Shown here piece after piece: positions 11,075 through 21,955 of a DNA stretch of 64,000 bases. Each line of letters opens with the position of its first letter. Within the stretch, counting starts at the first letter, position 1. The notes below the pieces were generated by a model that saw only the letters and a list, made by a program, of their open reading frames with translations, was not told the DNA's origin and did no database searches. The DNA comes from Syncephalis plumigaleata (taxonomy: Eukaryota; Zoopagomycota; Zoopagomycetes; Zoopagales; Piptocephalidaceae): assembly GCA_025201365.1 (NCBI GenBank), contig JAIXMF010000003.1:620001-684000 (forward strand). The letters run 5' to 3'. A program made the translations under genes and the position numbers.

Positions 11075-12010
11075 TTAGTCGAAAAATATTTGTCCATCCA
11101 TGGTGAGGCTTTGCCATAACGTGTGCGTTGTTTGATCTGCGCGATTTGCTTCATGTCATCTTCATCGAGCTTGACTTCCTTAAAGTTGGATTCAATACGG
11201 CCTGGATTGGTGATTTGGGAATTACTGACGTGTTACGTTCGACTGCCCAATTGATAAGCACTTGTGCCGGTGTGCATTTATGCTTCTCGGCAATCGATGT
11301 TATAATCTGTTCTGATTGCAATGGTGCACCAGTGGAACCGAGTGGACTGTAAGCTGTAACATGAATTCCTTTACTTTGGCAGAATTCAATCAGCTCATCC
11401 TGCGGCAAGTATGGATGTAGTTCAACCTGATTGACAGCAGGAACAATCTTGGCATTATCAAGTAAATGTTCAGCGCGGTAATGGTAAAGTTTGACACACC
11501 AATCGCCTTTACTTTACCAGTATTCAATAAATCCTAGTAATGATTGCATGAGCACGAGTAAAATAGATACGATATGCAATACATACCACCATGGCTTTCC
11601 ATGTATCTACGAAGTCTATATCTATCACAGCATCCATAGTGAGTTTGTTGGGTGGTTTATCCACTTCCTTCTTGAATGCACTGGCAGTGCATCAAGTAAA
11701 GGTCAAGATAGTCAAGACCGAGATCCTTGAGCGTTTTGTTCAATGCCTCTGGGACATCTTTGGGATCGTGCATGGTATTCCACAACTTCGATGTTACGTG
11801 CAATGATCGCGAGGTACTCCACAATTGGCGAGTGCTTCACCAACCTCGGTCTCTTGTCCGTAGATTGCTGCTGCATCAATGTGCGGTATCCCGTTTTGAT
11901 TGCATGCTGGACTGCTGCTTTACCTCGCCTTGTGGTGATTGCCAGGTACCAAGACCAATGGCTGGCATAGAGGCACCAGTATTCAGTTTGAAACTATCGT
12001 GAAGATGCAT
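11075..12010 (-). pseudogene. Aldo-keto reductase, copy 3 (frame broken at several points)
   Basis: Same two-exon layout as copies 1 and 2 (intron about 11530-11588). Exon 1 is nearly identical to copy 1. About seven single bases are missing relative to the paralogues, for example near 11211, 11470, 11680, 11690, 11804, 11882 and 11920, and I saw no insertions. The losses fall in short runs such as CC or GG. That pattern fits uncorrected long-read consensus better than a decaying gene, because substitutions are few. The gene is unusable as written but may be intact in the organism. A TATA box lies at 12083-12090. Confidence 0.75.
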
Positions 12011-12082
12011 GGTGAATGATGGTAGTAGTAGTAGAAAAAGCGATAACGACAAGCAAATGTAATCTATGTCAAACAAGCGTAG

Positions 12083-12090
12083 TTTTTATA
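12083..12090 (-). promoter_or_regulatory. TATA box of AKR copy 3
   Basis: The minus strand reads TATAAAAA in the same context as the copy 1 promoter. Confidence 0.5.
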
Positions 12091-12239
12091 TTGATCATCA
12101 TTAATGCAGTATCATTTTGCTTATTAGTTATTGTTTTAGTTGAGACCGCTTTACAATTATGCAATGTATAAACAAGTGCTCTATATATATATAGTAGTAA
12201 ATGTCATTTTTATTAAATATTCCTGTAATCGATCGTCAT

Positions 12240-13077
12240 CTAAATATCATCCGACTCATCACTATCCATTCCTGCCATTTGTGCGTTATTCGCATTGTTA
12301 GCTTCATCGTCGTCGTCATCATCATCAGAATCGTCGCTTTCATTGTCCATGCCACCTCCATCGGCAACGCATAAAATCGGTTTCTATAAAAATAGTCTCG
12401 GTTAATCATTATATCATTTATAGTACGTTACAACTTACATCCTTAATATCCTCCTCATTAGGGAATGTTGCACGGTCGCTAAATGTACGACGTATAGCAC
12501 CATTGGTGGATACATCCCATATACGCAAGCCACCACTTGTACCGCAAGCGGCCAAGTTAAATAGTGAATCGGGACATAGTTGCAGGTTGAACACCTTGCC
12601 TACACCAACATCACGGCTGACCACCATTGTTGGCTTGCCATTACGTACATCCCACACCTTGACCGTCTTATCGACAGAACCTGTAACAAGACAGCCAGGT
12701 ATGGTCGGGTGTACATCCATGCTAGAACAGGCACCATCATGCGCTTGTAGTGTAAATACCGGTGTACTATCACTGCCATTACGAACATCAAAGCATAGCA
12801 CGGCACCATTCTCTGTACTGGCCTATAAACAGCAATAACAACGACAGTAGTGAATATAATGATCGCTTATTGCTACTGCTACTATTATTAGTGTGTATCA
12901 TCTTACATAGAGTTGTTGTGGTGCATGAACATCCCATGCTACAGCCTCGACATCGGCATTCACAGACCAACGCGTGACATTGCTAGGTGAACGCGAGTCA
13001 AATGCCATTACACGTCGATCATAACCACCTGTGGCCAACACGTGCCTTCCACTGGATGCCAGGTCACCGATTGTACC

Positions 13078-13115
<38 letters not shown>

Positions 13116-14469
13116 ATTTTGTACAATAATCAATTAGTCAACAACTATTACATTTCCCTTTACATGATAGCAATTAACCAATTTCACTTACTTTATCTTT
13201 ATGCTGCTCAGAGAATGGCACACGTTAGCGTGTTCAAATCCCATAGTTTTACGGTAGTGTCAGCAGAACCACTGGCCAGAATATTCCTATACAATTATTA
13301 GTATATCATTGCATTGTATATTCAATAGTCAGTCATATATTACCGATGAATCTTATTCCACGATAATGTCATGACAGCATCTGTATGTCGTTTATCCGAT
13401 TTCTAACAAAGAAGAAAAGAAACAGAACCATTCAATCGAGTTATTAATGACGTGGTTATACACTTCACTACTTGTTCATTTCTTCATTTATCCCTTTTAT
13501 ACCTTTGTCTTCTTCTTCTTTCCTTCTTGCCCATGGTGGTTTCATTACCGAGAATAGCATCAGGATACATGGAATCGATAGTATCCAAGTCCCAGATCTC
13601 AATTTCTGGTTCAAATGTACCAATAGCCACATAGTTACCTATTCAATCTTAATGTATCAGTATCTCCATCCTATATCAAGTGCTGCATACTCATTAAAGC
13701 AACACTTACCATTACCGCCTTCCTCGGCACGACGACCTGCTCGGAAATCTAGCCATTCAACGCATAGTGGAAATGATGGCAGCATAACATCATGATGAAC
13801 GTAGAGATTGTCCTCGTTCTCTTCGAATACATACACCTCCAGATGACTAACATCATCCTCGGTTCTAGCTGCCACATCATATTGTCCGTAGACCGTATAC
13901 GAATATCTCATCGTCCGAATCATCCTCATTCTAACAAGTATATTAGCACAATGTATTACACATTGAATTCACTTCTTACCTCATTCATTACAATATATGG
14001 ATCCTCGTCGTTGCTGGCGTGATAAGTTAATCCTTGAACATTTCCAAATATTGATACATCTAATTATTATGTAGTATCATTAGTATTAAAGTATTTCTCG
14101 TCATACTGACTAGCTATTCTATATCCTACCATTATCCTCTTCCTCTTCCTTCTCATCATCATCATCGGATGCAGAATTGTCATAATTATCAAGGTCGTAT
14201 TCAGCTAGTTCCGGGTCTGTTACCGCGATGGATTCACCATTGGTCTTCTTTGACTTCTTAGTTTGCTTTTGCGTCGTCTCCTCCGTGTCCATGTCCATAT
14301 CGGCCTCTTCTACACCGTTTGTCTTGGATTCACCGTCATCCATGTTGGGCATGCGTAAACGATCACCAGCCAGTTGGCTAACACGTTGGAATTCCTCCTC
14401 GGTCAGTTCATATTTGTCGGGCACCTCGCGTGCTGCACCCTTTCTAACCCAAGCCAAAGAGGAGAACAT
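12240..14469 (-). CDS. PWP1: Periodic tryptophan protein 1 (PWP1), WD40 ribosome-biogenesis factor
   Basis: Nucleolar WD40 protein that in known systems acts in rRNA production and ribosome assembly. About nine exons. The N-terminus SSLAWVRKGAAREVPDKYEL and the motif LAEYDLDNYD match the family, followed by LEVYVFEENEDNLYVHHDVM and WD repeats (EIEIWDLDTID, ILASGSADTTVKLWD, CLVTGSVDKTVKVWD, GLRIWDVS). The C-terminus is an Asp/Glu-rich tail after an intron near 12383-12437. At least four single bases appear to be missing in otherwise conserved exons (near 13052, 13228, 13520 and 13895), all in short runs, so the broken frames are probably assembly errors. The last intron of the WD core ends in a long (CTA)n run (13080-13116). 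Confidence 0.88.
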
Positions 14470-14539
14470 GCTTTTATTCGTTATTCTTTTTTACTAAGGT
14501 AAAAACAAGTGAAAAGAAAGGAATGAAGAAAAAAAGAAA

Positions 14540-14606
14540 AATACAGTGTTTTTCCATCCAATTTGCGCATTTATCCTTTAACGTTTGTAGTTTATTAATA
14601 GATAAA
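14540..14606 (-). repeat. Dispersed repeat core, copy F (minus orientation)
   Basis: Reads GCGCAAATTGGATGGAAAAA on the minus strand, almost identical over about 60 nt to copy E near 39930-40000. It sits 75-135 nt upstream of the PWP1 start, so it may be part of that promoter or leader. Confidence 0.6.
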
Positions 14607-14824
14607 TTTGCACAATTGTTAACACCATTATCGCATTGCTATTATTATTGAGTAGTTGTCATCGCTCTAGCAGTTGAGGGAGATGTTAATGATCGCGATA
14701 TCATATATTACAATTAGTGATAATAAGTAATAGACACGTTGATAGAACTTACATATCTTGGATGCAAAGCGATAACAATCACGGATAAGTTGTTTTCCGC
14801 TGTTTGATCCTCGTTGTTGCACTA

Positions 14825-15000
14825 ATCCTCCTTTTCTTGAACCTTTGGAGTTGTGCCACTTTGATGCATTGATCCTCCTTTTCTTGAGCACCTGAAGGTA
14901 ACACCACTGATGAAATGTATCTAGAGGTATACGTAATCCTCCTTTTCTTGAACAACTGAAGGTAACACCACTGACTAAATGTATCTAGAGGTATACGTAA
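14825..15000. repeat. Tandem repeat of about 64 bp
   Basis: Two near-identical units (about 14872-14934 and 14936-15000) begin with ATCCTCCTTTTCTTGA and end with GTATCTAGAGGTATACGTA. A partial third unit starts at 14825. A short minus-strand frame overlaps it (LKKRR and SRKGG come from the repeated motif), so I do not call a gene there. Confidence 0.75.
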
Positions 15001-15165
15001 TCCTTTCTGAGATGCGCTCCTTATTGCTCATTATTACCCCCAACCATTCCTGCATCATGAGATTGGTATCTATGTTGGTATTACAGCCATGTCCCTTCAA
15101 CACTCACCATAGTTTCATATTGAATAATGTTACATTATCCACTATAAATATGGGTCCTATTTTGT

Positions 15166-15790
15166 ACGAATTGAATAAACTTATCTTCACCTTCCAGTTC
15201 AATCGTCCCTATTACACCTACTCACTCTACCTTATTGTATATCGCCTACACATTGTGCTTGAGCAATCGAGCAACCATAGCTCCCACACTATCAATGAGA
15301 AAGTGTCCTACTACTTGTCATGATCCCTTACGGTAAGTATACCTCATTGCACTTGATATTTATTACAGTATACTAATTCATTATTCTACTAGATGCACAC
15401 ATCAAACAATATAAAGAGGACATGCAAGTTAAAGGATTCGAGTATCGTTTGTGGAATCGGGGTTATGGTTGCTCGTCTGGATTTCATTCAAATCACCAAA
15501 TGCCTTCGTAGTGGAACCGGTGTTCCAACACAACTTCATCCAAGGGTCGTTGCTTCCAATCATTCAAGACAAGGAGGACAAGGACATCGAGGAACCAAAC
15601 AACAAATAACAAATTACCGGGGTTGTATCGTCAACCACCCCAGTTCTTCTCCAGAGGGGGCTGGGAAACAGAATGCAGGGGGCTCAAAAGGCCGGTAAGT
15701 GTTAACATCATCATTATTTATTCGTAATAACAGAAGGCTAACTGCGCAAATTGGATGGAAAAAGCCTGTAAAATAGCGATTGTCATCATA
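15166..15790 (+). repeat. Dispersed repeat, copy B
   Basis: Matches copy A, including the same intron-like block with donor GTAAGTATAC (about 15334) and acceptor CTACTAG. A TATAAATA lies upstream near 15143. Between 15612 and 15695 it carries a GC-rich block, able to fold, that copy A lacks. The end has GCGCAAATTGGATGGAAAAA near 15745. This copy lies about 100-150 nt upstream of RPAIN. Confidence 0.7.
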
Positions 15791-15892
15791 TCCTCGTGAA
15801 TATGTCATGTGATTATTCTCCTAATAGCTTCTATTGCAAGACATGTATAAAACTTGGCATAATCATTCTCTATTATTATTATTCTAGCAAAT

Positions 15893-16633
15893 ATGTATCG
15901 TAGGAGAGCATGTGGACGTGCTTTATTTCTGGAACGTTGTTATATAGCCTCATGTAATCAGCGTCAGCGTAAGGTAGAACAAAATAGACGAAGCGGTCAA
16001 CGTGAAAGTGACCTATCCTCGCGTAACATACGATGATACAAGAGTATGACTACTCGTACGATACAGCTATACGTAAGCGACAAAGAAGCAACAAGCAGGG
16101 TACTGGCAAGGAACAGCTATCAATTGAAGTAGGCGCGATTTGTTTGTTAAATGAACTACACAATTCCTCGTCTACAATGGTAACACTACAAGATACAGAG
16201 TTCCTACCATCCGATGATGATGATGCTGATGATTTCATTATCCGTAAGTGAGCATACTCACTATTTCATCGAGAAAAAAGAACTACGTAAATTGACATGA
16301 CAGCAAAAGATCAACCAATGGTGATTTGTCCATTATGTAGTGATGCAGCATTGGATGATCGTGACACTCGTGTATTCTGTAGTAGTTGTGGCATGTCCGT
16401 GGATGTAGGAGCAAGTATACGACCACTGTCCTATTTACTAGATCGTATGAACTCTGTCATGGGTGAGCACAAGTAAGCATGCTATTGATGTTATACTAGT
16501 TTGCGGTCAATAATACTAATAATCCATTAGAACGAATTGTGATAATCGGTTAGCTTTCATATTGGATACACTTTGTGACAGCAGTTTAATTGCACAATGT
16601 TCGTCATGTAACTATTATGATATTGTCGTGTAA
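15893..16633 (+). CDS. RPAIN: RPA-interacting protein (RPAIN-like, zinc-binding C-terminus)
   Basis: RPAIN carries replication protein A into the nucleus. Exons are 15893-16243, 16304-16472 and 16531-16633. The N-terminus has the basic helix (FLERCYIASCNQRQRKVEQN) that binds RPA in relatives. The middle is acidic (LPSDDDDADDF). The C-terminus holds the zinc-binding cysteines: MVICPLCSDA, VFCSSCGMSV, GEHKTNC and AQCSSCNYYDIVV. One base seems to be missing near 16031, where an AA run would restore continuity between the two halves of exon 1; with it the exons sum to 208 codons. The start is the first ATG that gives the basic helix. The family is recognised by Cys spacing and the hydrophobic C-terminal end. 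Confidence 0.72.
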
Positions 16634-16753
16634 TTGTATTTATTTCACTAAAAGAAGTTGATGTATCACTAATAGAAATGAACATAAACGTATTATAGTA
16701 ACTATTATTATGTAATTATGCGATGCTTCTCATAACATATCGACGACAATCGA

Positions 16754-18524
16754 TTAGATCAAATCTAGTGAATGATTCATGCCACCGTTCATCGTTTCTT
16801 TCTGTTTTATATTGCTATTGCTATTGTTGTTATCGTGTTCTACATCATTGATCACCGATGAGGATGATGCCATTGTAGATACGTGTTGTGATATGTTATG
16901 CTGATCGGCTGTCGTCGTATCTTGTTCCAACCAATCGAATATACTATCGTGTATATCAAATGAAGTAGTCGGGTTCATTCTAGGTGAAGACGCTACTATA
17001 GATGACACTGATGGTAGAGCACGCTCAATGGAATAAGATGCTGACTGGAGATGATAATTAAATATCGAATATCCATGGCGTCTACTTGCATTGCTAGATG
17101 ATCCAGTCAAATCATGTGGTGTGCGCATCGTTCTTGGTAATTGATTATGACATTTGCAGGATGAATGACCGCAATAATTGCCATCGGGTGTATTGCTCGG
17201 TGTCACGATGCTACTAGGATGGTTAGTGAGGAATGGATGAGCATTACTAGTTGACTGACTCGATGGGTCGATTGCAACAGAAGCAGTGCTATTAGTAGTA
17301 GTAGTAGTAGTAGTAGAAGGAATGTTAGATGAGCTTGGTGTGTTATAAGTGGATTCTGCTGATAATGTGTTTACATGCTCCTCTTGTGTCTCTTTAACTG
17401 GTGATACACATGATGCTGACGATGATAATGATGCAGGTGATGGTAAAGGTGAACTAGACTGAACTTGTACTAAAGGCTGTGCTACTATCGTTTGCTCATG
17501 ATTCCGATTGACTGGACAACGGAAACTATTATCCCTATAAAACTGCTCGCTAATCCGTACTCCGGATAGTAGTGGAATATCCTTTGGATGGCGCAGAGTC
17601 ATCGATGTAATTTCTAGTAGTAAGGCATGATAAATCGATCAATAGATCACGAATACTCGTAGATTAAAATCAACAGTAGCTACCTTGCGTACTATCCTGA
17701 TAGGCCACCAAATGGCAACTCTGTCCATTCATCATGACGGATATGGTACGCTTGATCATACCGTTAGGCTTTAGCAAATACAATCCTTTATTGCTATTGA
17801 GTATCCGTGATGGATCGACCTCTTTAATCTCTGGGAAGGACTTGAGTAATCTTAACTGAGCTAAGCTAACCTCGCATTCTTTAGGGTCAGTCGTAGTTAA
17901 TCTAGTATACGGGTGTTGCTGTCGTTGTTGTTCCATCGCCAATCCCCCACCTAGCCACCATGGACGTCTAATATTGCTTGGTATGCTCTGGGAAGCATCC
18001 CTTCCAGACGATGCAGTAGCATGCCATAACCGAGAGAAGAGTTCTCGGGATCGATTCGGTCGCCAGGGCAATTTTAGCGTAGCTTCATGATAAACGAGAA
18101 AATTATCGCTAATACGTGAGGGCGACCATATTCGTCCATCGGTCCATCGATGAATACCGGTCTCCACTTCATTAAAGACGAAAACACTACCGGATCGGAT
18201 GTTGCCCTTTTCACAGTCGAGAATACGACGCGTGGTAAACGGTAGGATGCCCTGCTTGCAAGCCTCTAATCTCGAATGTAATGAATGATGATTACTCGTT
18301 CGTTAACCGTGTAAAATCGAATGGATGACGAGCAAGTTAATGGTGTAGCCATATTGTCACTTACCAAATATCAATAGCGCATCCTCGGTAGTAGTAACGG
18401 ATGCTAGATAGAGAACACATTACAAGGTAAGTGTCACTGATGTATAAAACGCTAACGGTTGGCTTTTATTACCGTGACAAGTCTCCAAACAGTAGTCAGA
18501 TGAAGTGACTGTCGTTTCCTCCAT
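16754..18524 (-). CDS. WOPR-domain transcription regulator (Gti1/Pac2, Wor1/Ryp1 family)
   Basis: DNA-binding master regulators of morphology and virulence-type programmes in fungi. Four exons (18473-18524, 18365-18403, 17684-18265, 16754-17613) sum to 510 residues in one frame. WOPRa is complete: EDALLIFEACKQGILPFTTR, IRSGSVFVFNE, HRWTDGRIWSPSRI and FLVYHE. WOPRb is seen in GMIKRTISVMMNGQSCHLVAY, followed by a short block ending in EQFYRDNSFRCP. The rest is a low-complexity Ser/Thr/Asn-rich tail. The tiny second exon (39 nt) interrupts WOPRa. The gene faces a 3.4-kb non-coding region. This family is confined to fungi, which is the best evidence for the host kingdom. Confidence 0.93.
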
Positions 18525-20652
18525 TCTAAACACTAATAGAGTGAAAGACAAGAAAACGAGAGGATGAAGAAGAGATGATTTCGATTTAACAATAGTAGAA
18601 TGTTGCCTCGAATGTACGGCAATAAATGGTTATTTGAAAGTATGCTATATATCATCAGTAGATATGCAAATCTACTCTGCAATACTCGTATAACAATGAG
18701 CAATTGATATATATATTCGAGATGTGAGTTTCGATTGATAAATGTAAGACGATTAATTAGACCTGTCCTACACTTTGAGAACAATACTACTGGTAGCAGC
18801 CCAATTATCTAATCATTGTACGCATATTAATCAATCCTAGTCAGTTCTATCTCTATCTATTAATCAGATGACGTTGAACCAGCTGTTTTACTCTATACTA
18901 GAAATGATATAACGCGTCATTACTAATAAAAGAGATGTAGTATGTTAATCTATGTCAACTACAATAATACTAATCTCCATTCAAGTATAGATAAATAGAG
19001 TCGTGTTGATTGGTTCCAAGAAAGAGGATGTCATATTATTGCATTTGATATGTCAATATTCAACGAGAACCGGTGTAATAACCGAATGTAGATTTGTTCA
19101 AATCAGCAACATAATGGTAACTAGTCGTTATTTCTAATTCGAATGGAAACAATTACTTAATGATGGTAGTGGCATGAAGTATATTTACCAAAGGGGAGTG
19201 CAAGCTGTTTATTCGTAATGGATATTGAGAGTTGCCATTACACGACTTTTACAAAGAACAATGATATCATAATGATATATTTGTACGCCTGCCTACAAGG
19301 TGGTGTGGATTGAATTGGATTGTTAGTGATTGATGACGATAGTGATGATGGTACGACCGAATTTGATGTCAATAACTCAGCTCAGTCATCGTCAATCCTA
19401 TGGATATAGGTGTAACACTCAGAAAAAACAGACAGACAGACATTATTCCATCGTGCTTGTAAAGTCATATGTCGCTTTACGTTCTCTTACGGATTTTGAA
19501 ACAACGTAAGCACATGCTCACCACACAATGATCCATACACACATATATATATATATACGTTATCGTTTACAAACGACAACGAGCCTTGTATTAACTGTAT
19601 CAGAGAAATATCCTCGGATATACTTTAGAAATCGATAGTAGTGTCATATCGTATGTTCATTATCGGATGCAGTTTACCCTTTCGTTGGTACGATTTCATA
19701 TCATTAGAATAGTGTACTGCAAGTAAGAATCATGAATGGGGTTTTTTACTATTCGGAGAATTCCCGCATTGCTTAGGAAGGAAACGGATCCCCCATAATA
19801 GGCACGATAGAATCCAAGAAAGTGAACCGACACGCGCTAATTATCCAGCAGTTGCACGTTCTACTAGGATTCATCATGGCAACAGCTTGTAAAAAATGGA
19901 CTCGAAAACTAAAACGAGTAATCATCAGCTGATGGATGTTACTGCTGCCGCATGTTCTTTGCTATTGTCGTTCAACAGTCAGACAGACAGACAGACAGAC
20001 AACTTGCTTCTTAACCAACCGTCAATATCGATTAAACCGGACGTAATCCTGATAAGCCTAAGAATAGGCCTGCAATCCTATGGTGTGTGTGTGTATGTGT
20101 GTGTATGTGTATGGTTTAATGAACACATGATGCCAAAGACGACGAGCTATCAAAGGCTGCGTATGGTTTTCTCTCCCTCTCTCTCCTTTTTTCCATGCAC
20201 ATGGCAGGACACCGAAATTGGACAACTTGTCCCTCACCTGCGGTGTTTAGTCGGACAACACGCCCTATGTCGATTATTCTTGGCTTACATCCATTTGTGT
20301 GTTAGGATGGTTATCATTATTGTGGTCACCATTATTAACGAATGTACAAACACACGCACCTGTCTTACCTATCGTTTAACAAATGGAATATACGGATGAT
20401 GAACGTAACCGACTTGAATAATGAGTGTATGTTCGAGTGCATAGAGTAAAAGTAACTACTCTAGTTATTATACGATTCATTATAACAAGGAATAAATCGA
20501 CAGAAAAATTGATAACTACCCGTGTAAGATCGTCATAAACAAGCTGTGTGATCAATGTAACATCTTCAATGGAGAATAGGTGATACACCAGGTTTTAACG
20601 AGTAAATAGATTGTATATACACATTGAAATCATACATTTATGATTGTTGAAG
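18525..20652. other. Gene-poor region upstream of the WOPR regulator
   Basis: No gene I can support. Holds AGAC tandem runs (19430-19445, 19978-20000) and GT runs (20082-20112). A 167-codon open frame at 19896-20399 is low complexity and lacks a recognisable domain. Long upstream regions are typical of WOPR master regulators in other fungi. Confidence 0.6.
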
Positions 20653-20871
20653 ATGTTATCGTCATTGATTGTTATTGCTAGTATATTCATTGCTTGTAAT
20701 AAATGTCATCTAGCTGTGCTTTATTCATGTATATCATATCATCTTAATAAAAGCTATAGATCATTAACGGAGTCATCCAGTGGTTGTAACAAGGTAACGG
20801 ATAATTATACATTGTTACATATCGATGGTTGTGCACATTTCTCCTACTACTACTACCTGATAGTAGCATAG
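20653..20871 (+). CDS. Possible small secreted Cys-containing protein
   Basis: A 72-codon frame begins with a plausible signal peptide (MLSSLIVIASIFIAC) and has five Cys codons after or within it. No family is recognised and there is no paralogue in the window. It may be chance in AT-rich DNA. Confidence 0.2.
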   Translation: MLSSLIVIASIFIACNKCHLAVLYSCISYHLNKSYRSLTESSSGCNKVTDNYTLLHIDGCAHFSYYYYLIVA

Positions 20872-21955
20872 AAGGATTGACGGTTGAACATTCTCATTGA
20901 GATGATTATAGATGGACAGTATTACAAACCGAGTAATGTGAATAACAACACAATCCACTAACGAAATGGAATGGGATTGTCACTGAAAGAAGGATAGATG
21001 TGTACGTGTGCGTGCGTATGTGTAATACGAATGCACTAATATGCACCAAGGGTTGATTATACATTTGACTGAGCACGCGTACAGATGTGCTTATACATGA
21101 TATTGTATAATGAAGAGAGAGATAGGGAAGCATGTCGCTTCCTTCTTATCGCTCGATTCTTCTCATAATACACGGCTTGAGTGATCAGCAGGTGTCAATG
21201 ATGATGATGGTAATAATGATGATGATGATGATGATGATGATGATGTTGCTAATAATAATAATGGTATGGCTATTATCAGCTTAACACACGCCATTTGATC
21301 ATTTAGGGACATATGCCTCTATATACACGGATTGGTATCTTATTCGCTACTTGTGTCTTCGGAATAAATGTGTAAGCGCGTGTGTTCGAGTGTATGCGTG
21401 CTACTCACTCAACCCATCCCGTCTATGGTGTTCTTGTCTGTCTCTCTCACTCTCATTCTTGCATGGTTTTGTCTGTCTCAATTTTTCACTTAAAAACGCA
21501 CACAAATTTTTGATACCATTTCCTTTCTTTCACTTTCATCAACTTACAACATCATCAACATCCACAGATTTGTTATTGTTCACTCACTCTTTCTATATCT
21601 GTCTCCTTCTCTCTTCCTTTCTTTCTCTCTTTCTTTCTTTCTCTTTCTTTATCCCCTTAATAGTATCGTTGTCGAGTATCGTTTTCCTTTATTCTTCAGG
21701 TGGTCTATACCTTGCGCTATTCTTCTTACATCGCATTGTTTTCCATCTAATTTTGCGCAGCGCGTAGCCTATTTGTCGCTTGGCTTCGTCAGCGACACCC
21801 TTTCTTAGCTCTTCCTAGGTGTATCGCTGTTGATTAACTCGCTATCCGCGTGTTTCTCCACTGCATACAACAAGGAACCTATTATTTGTCGTGAAATTTC
21901 GAGTTAGTCGCGTTTATTTGAATCGTCATCTGGTCGAAAATATATTATTCCTATC
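20872..21955. other. Intergenic upstream of the cation ATPase
   Basis: Contains a (GAT)n run (about 21200-21245) and a long CT-rich tract (about 21420-21665) that probably belongs to the ATPase promoter or leader. A 138-codon frame there (21351-21767) is composed of the CT tract and is not credible as a gene. Confidence 0.6.

Noticed and set aside
19896-20399. 167-codon plus-strand frame
   Set aside because: Built from AGAC, GT and CT repeats; no domain and no plausible promoter.
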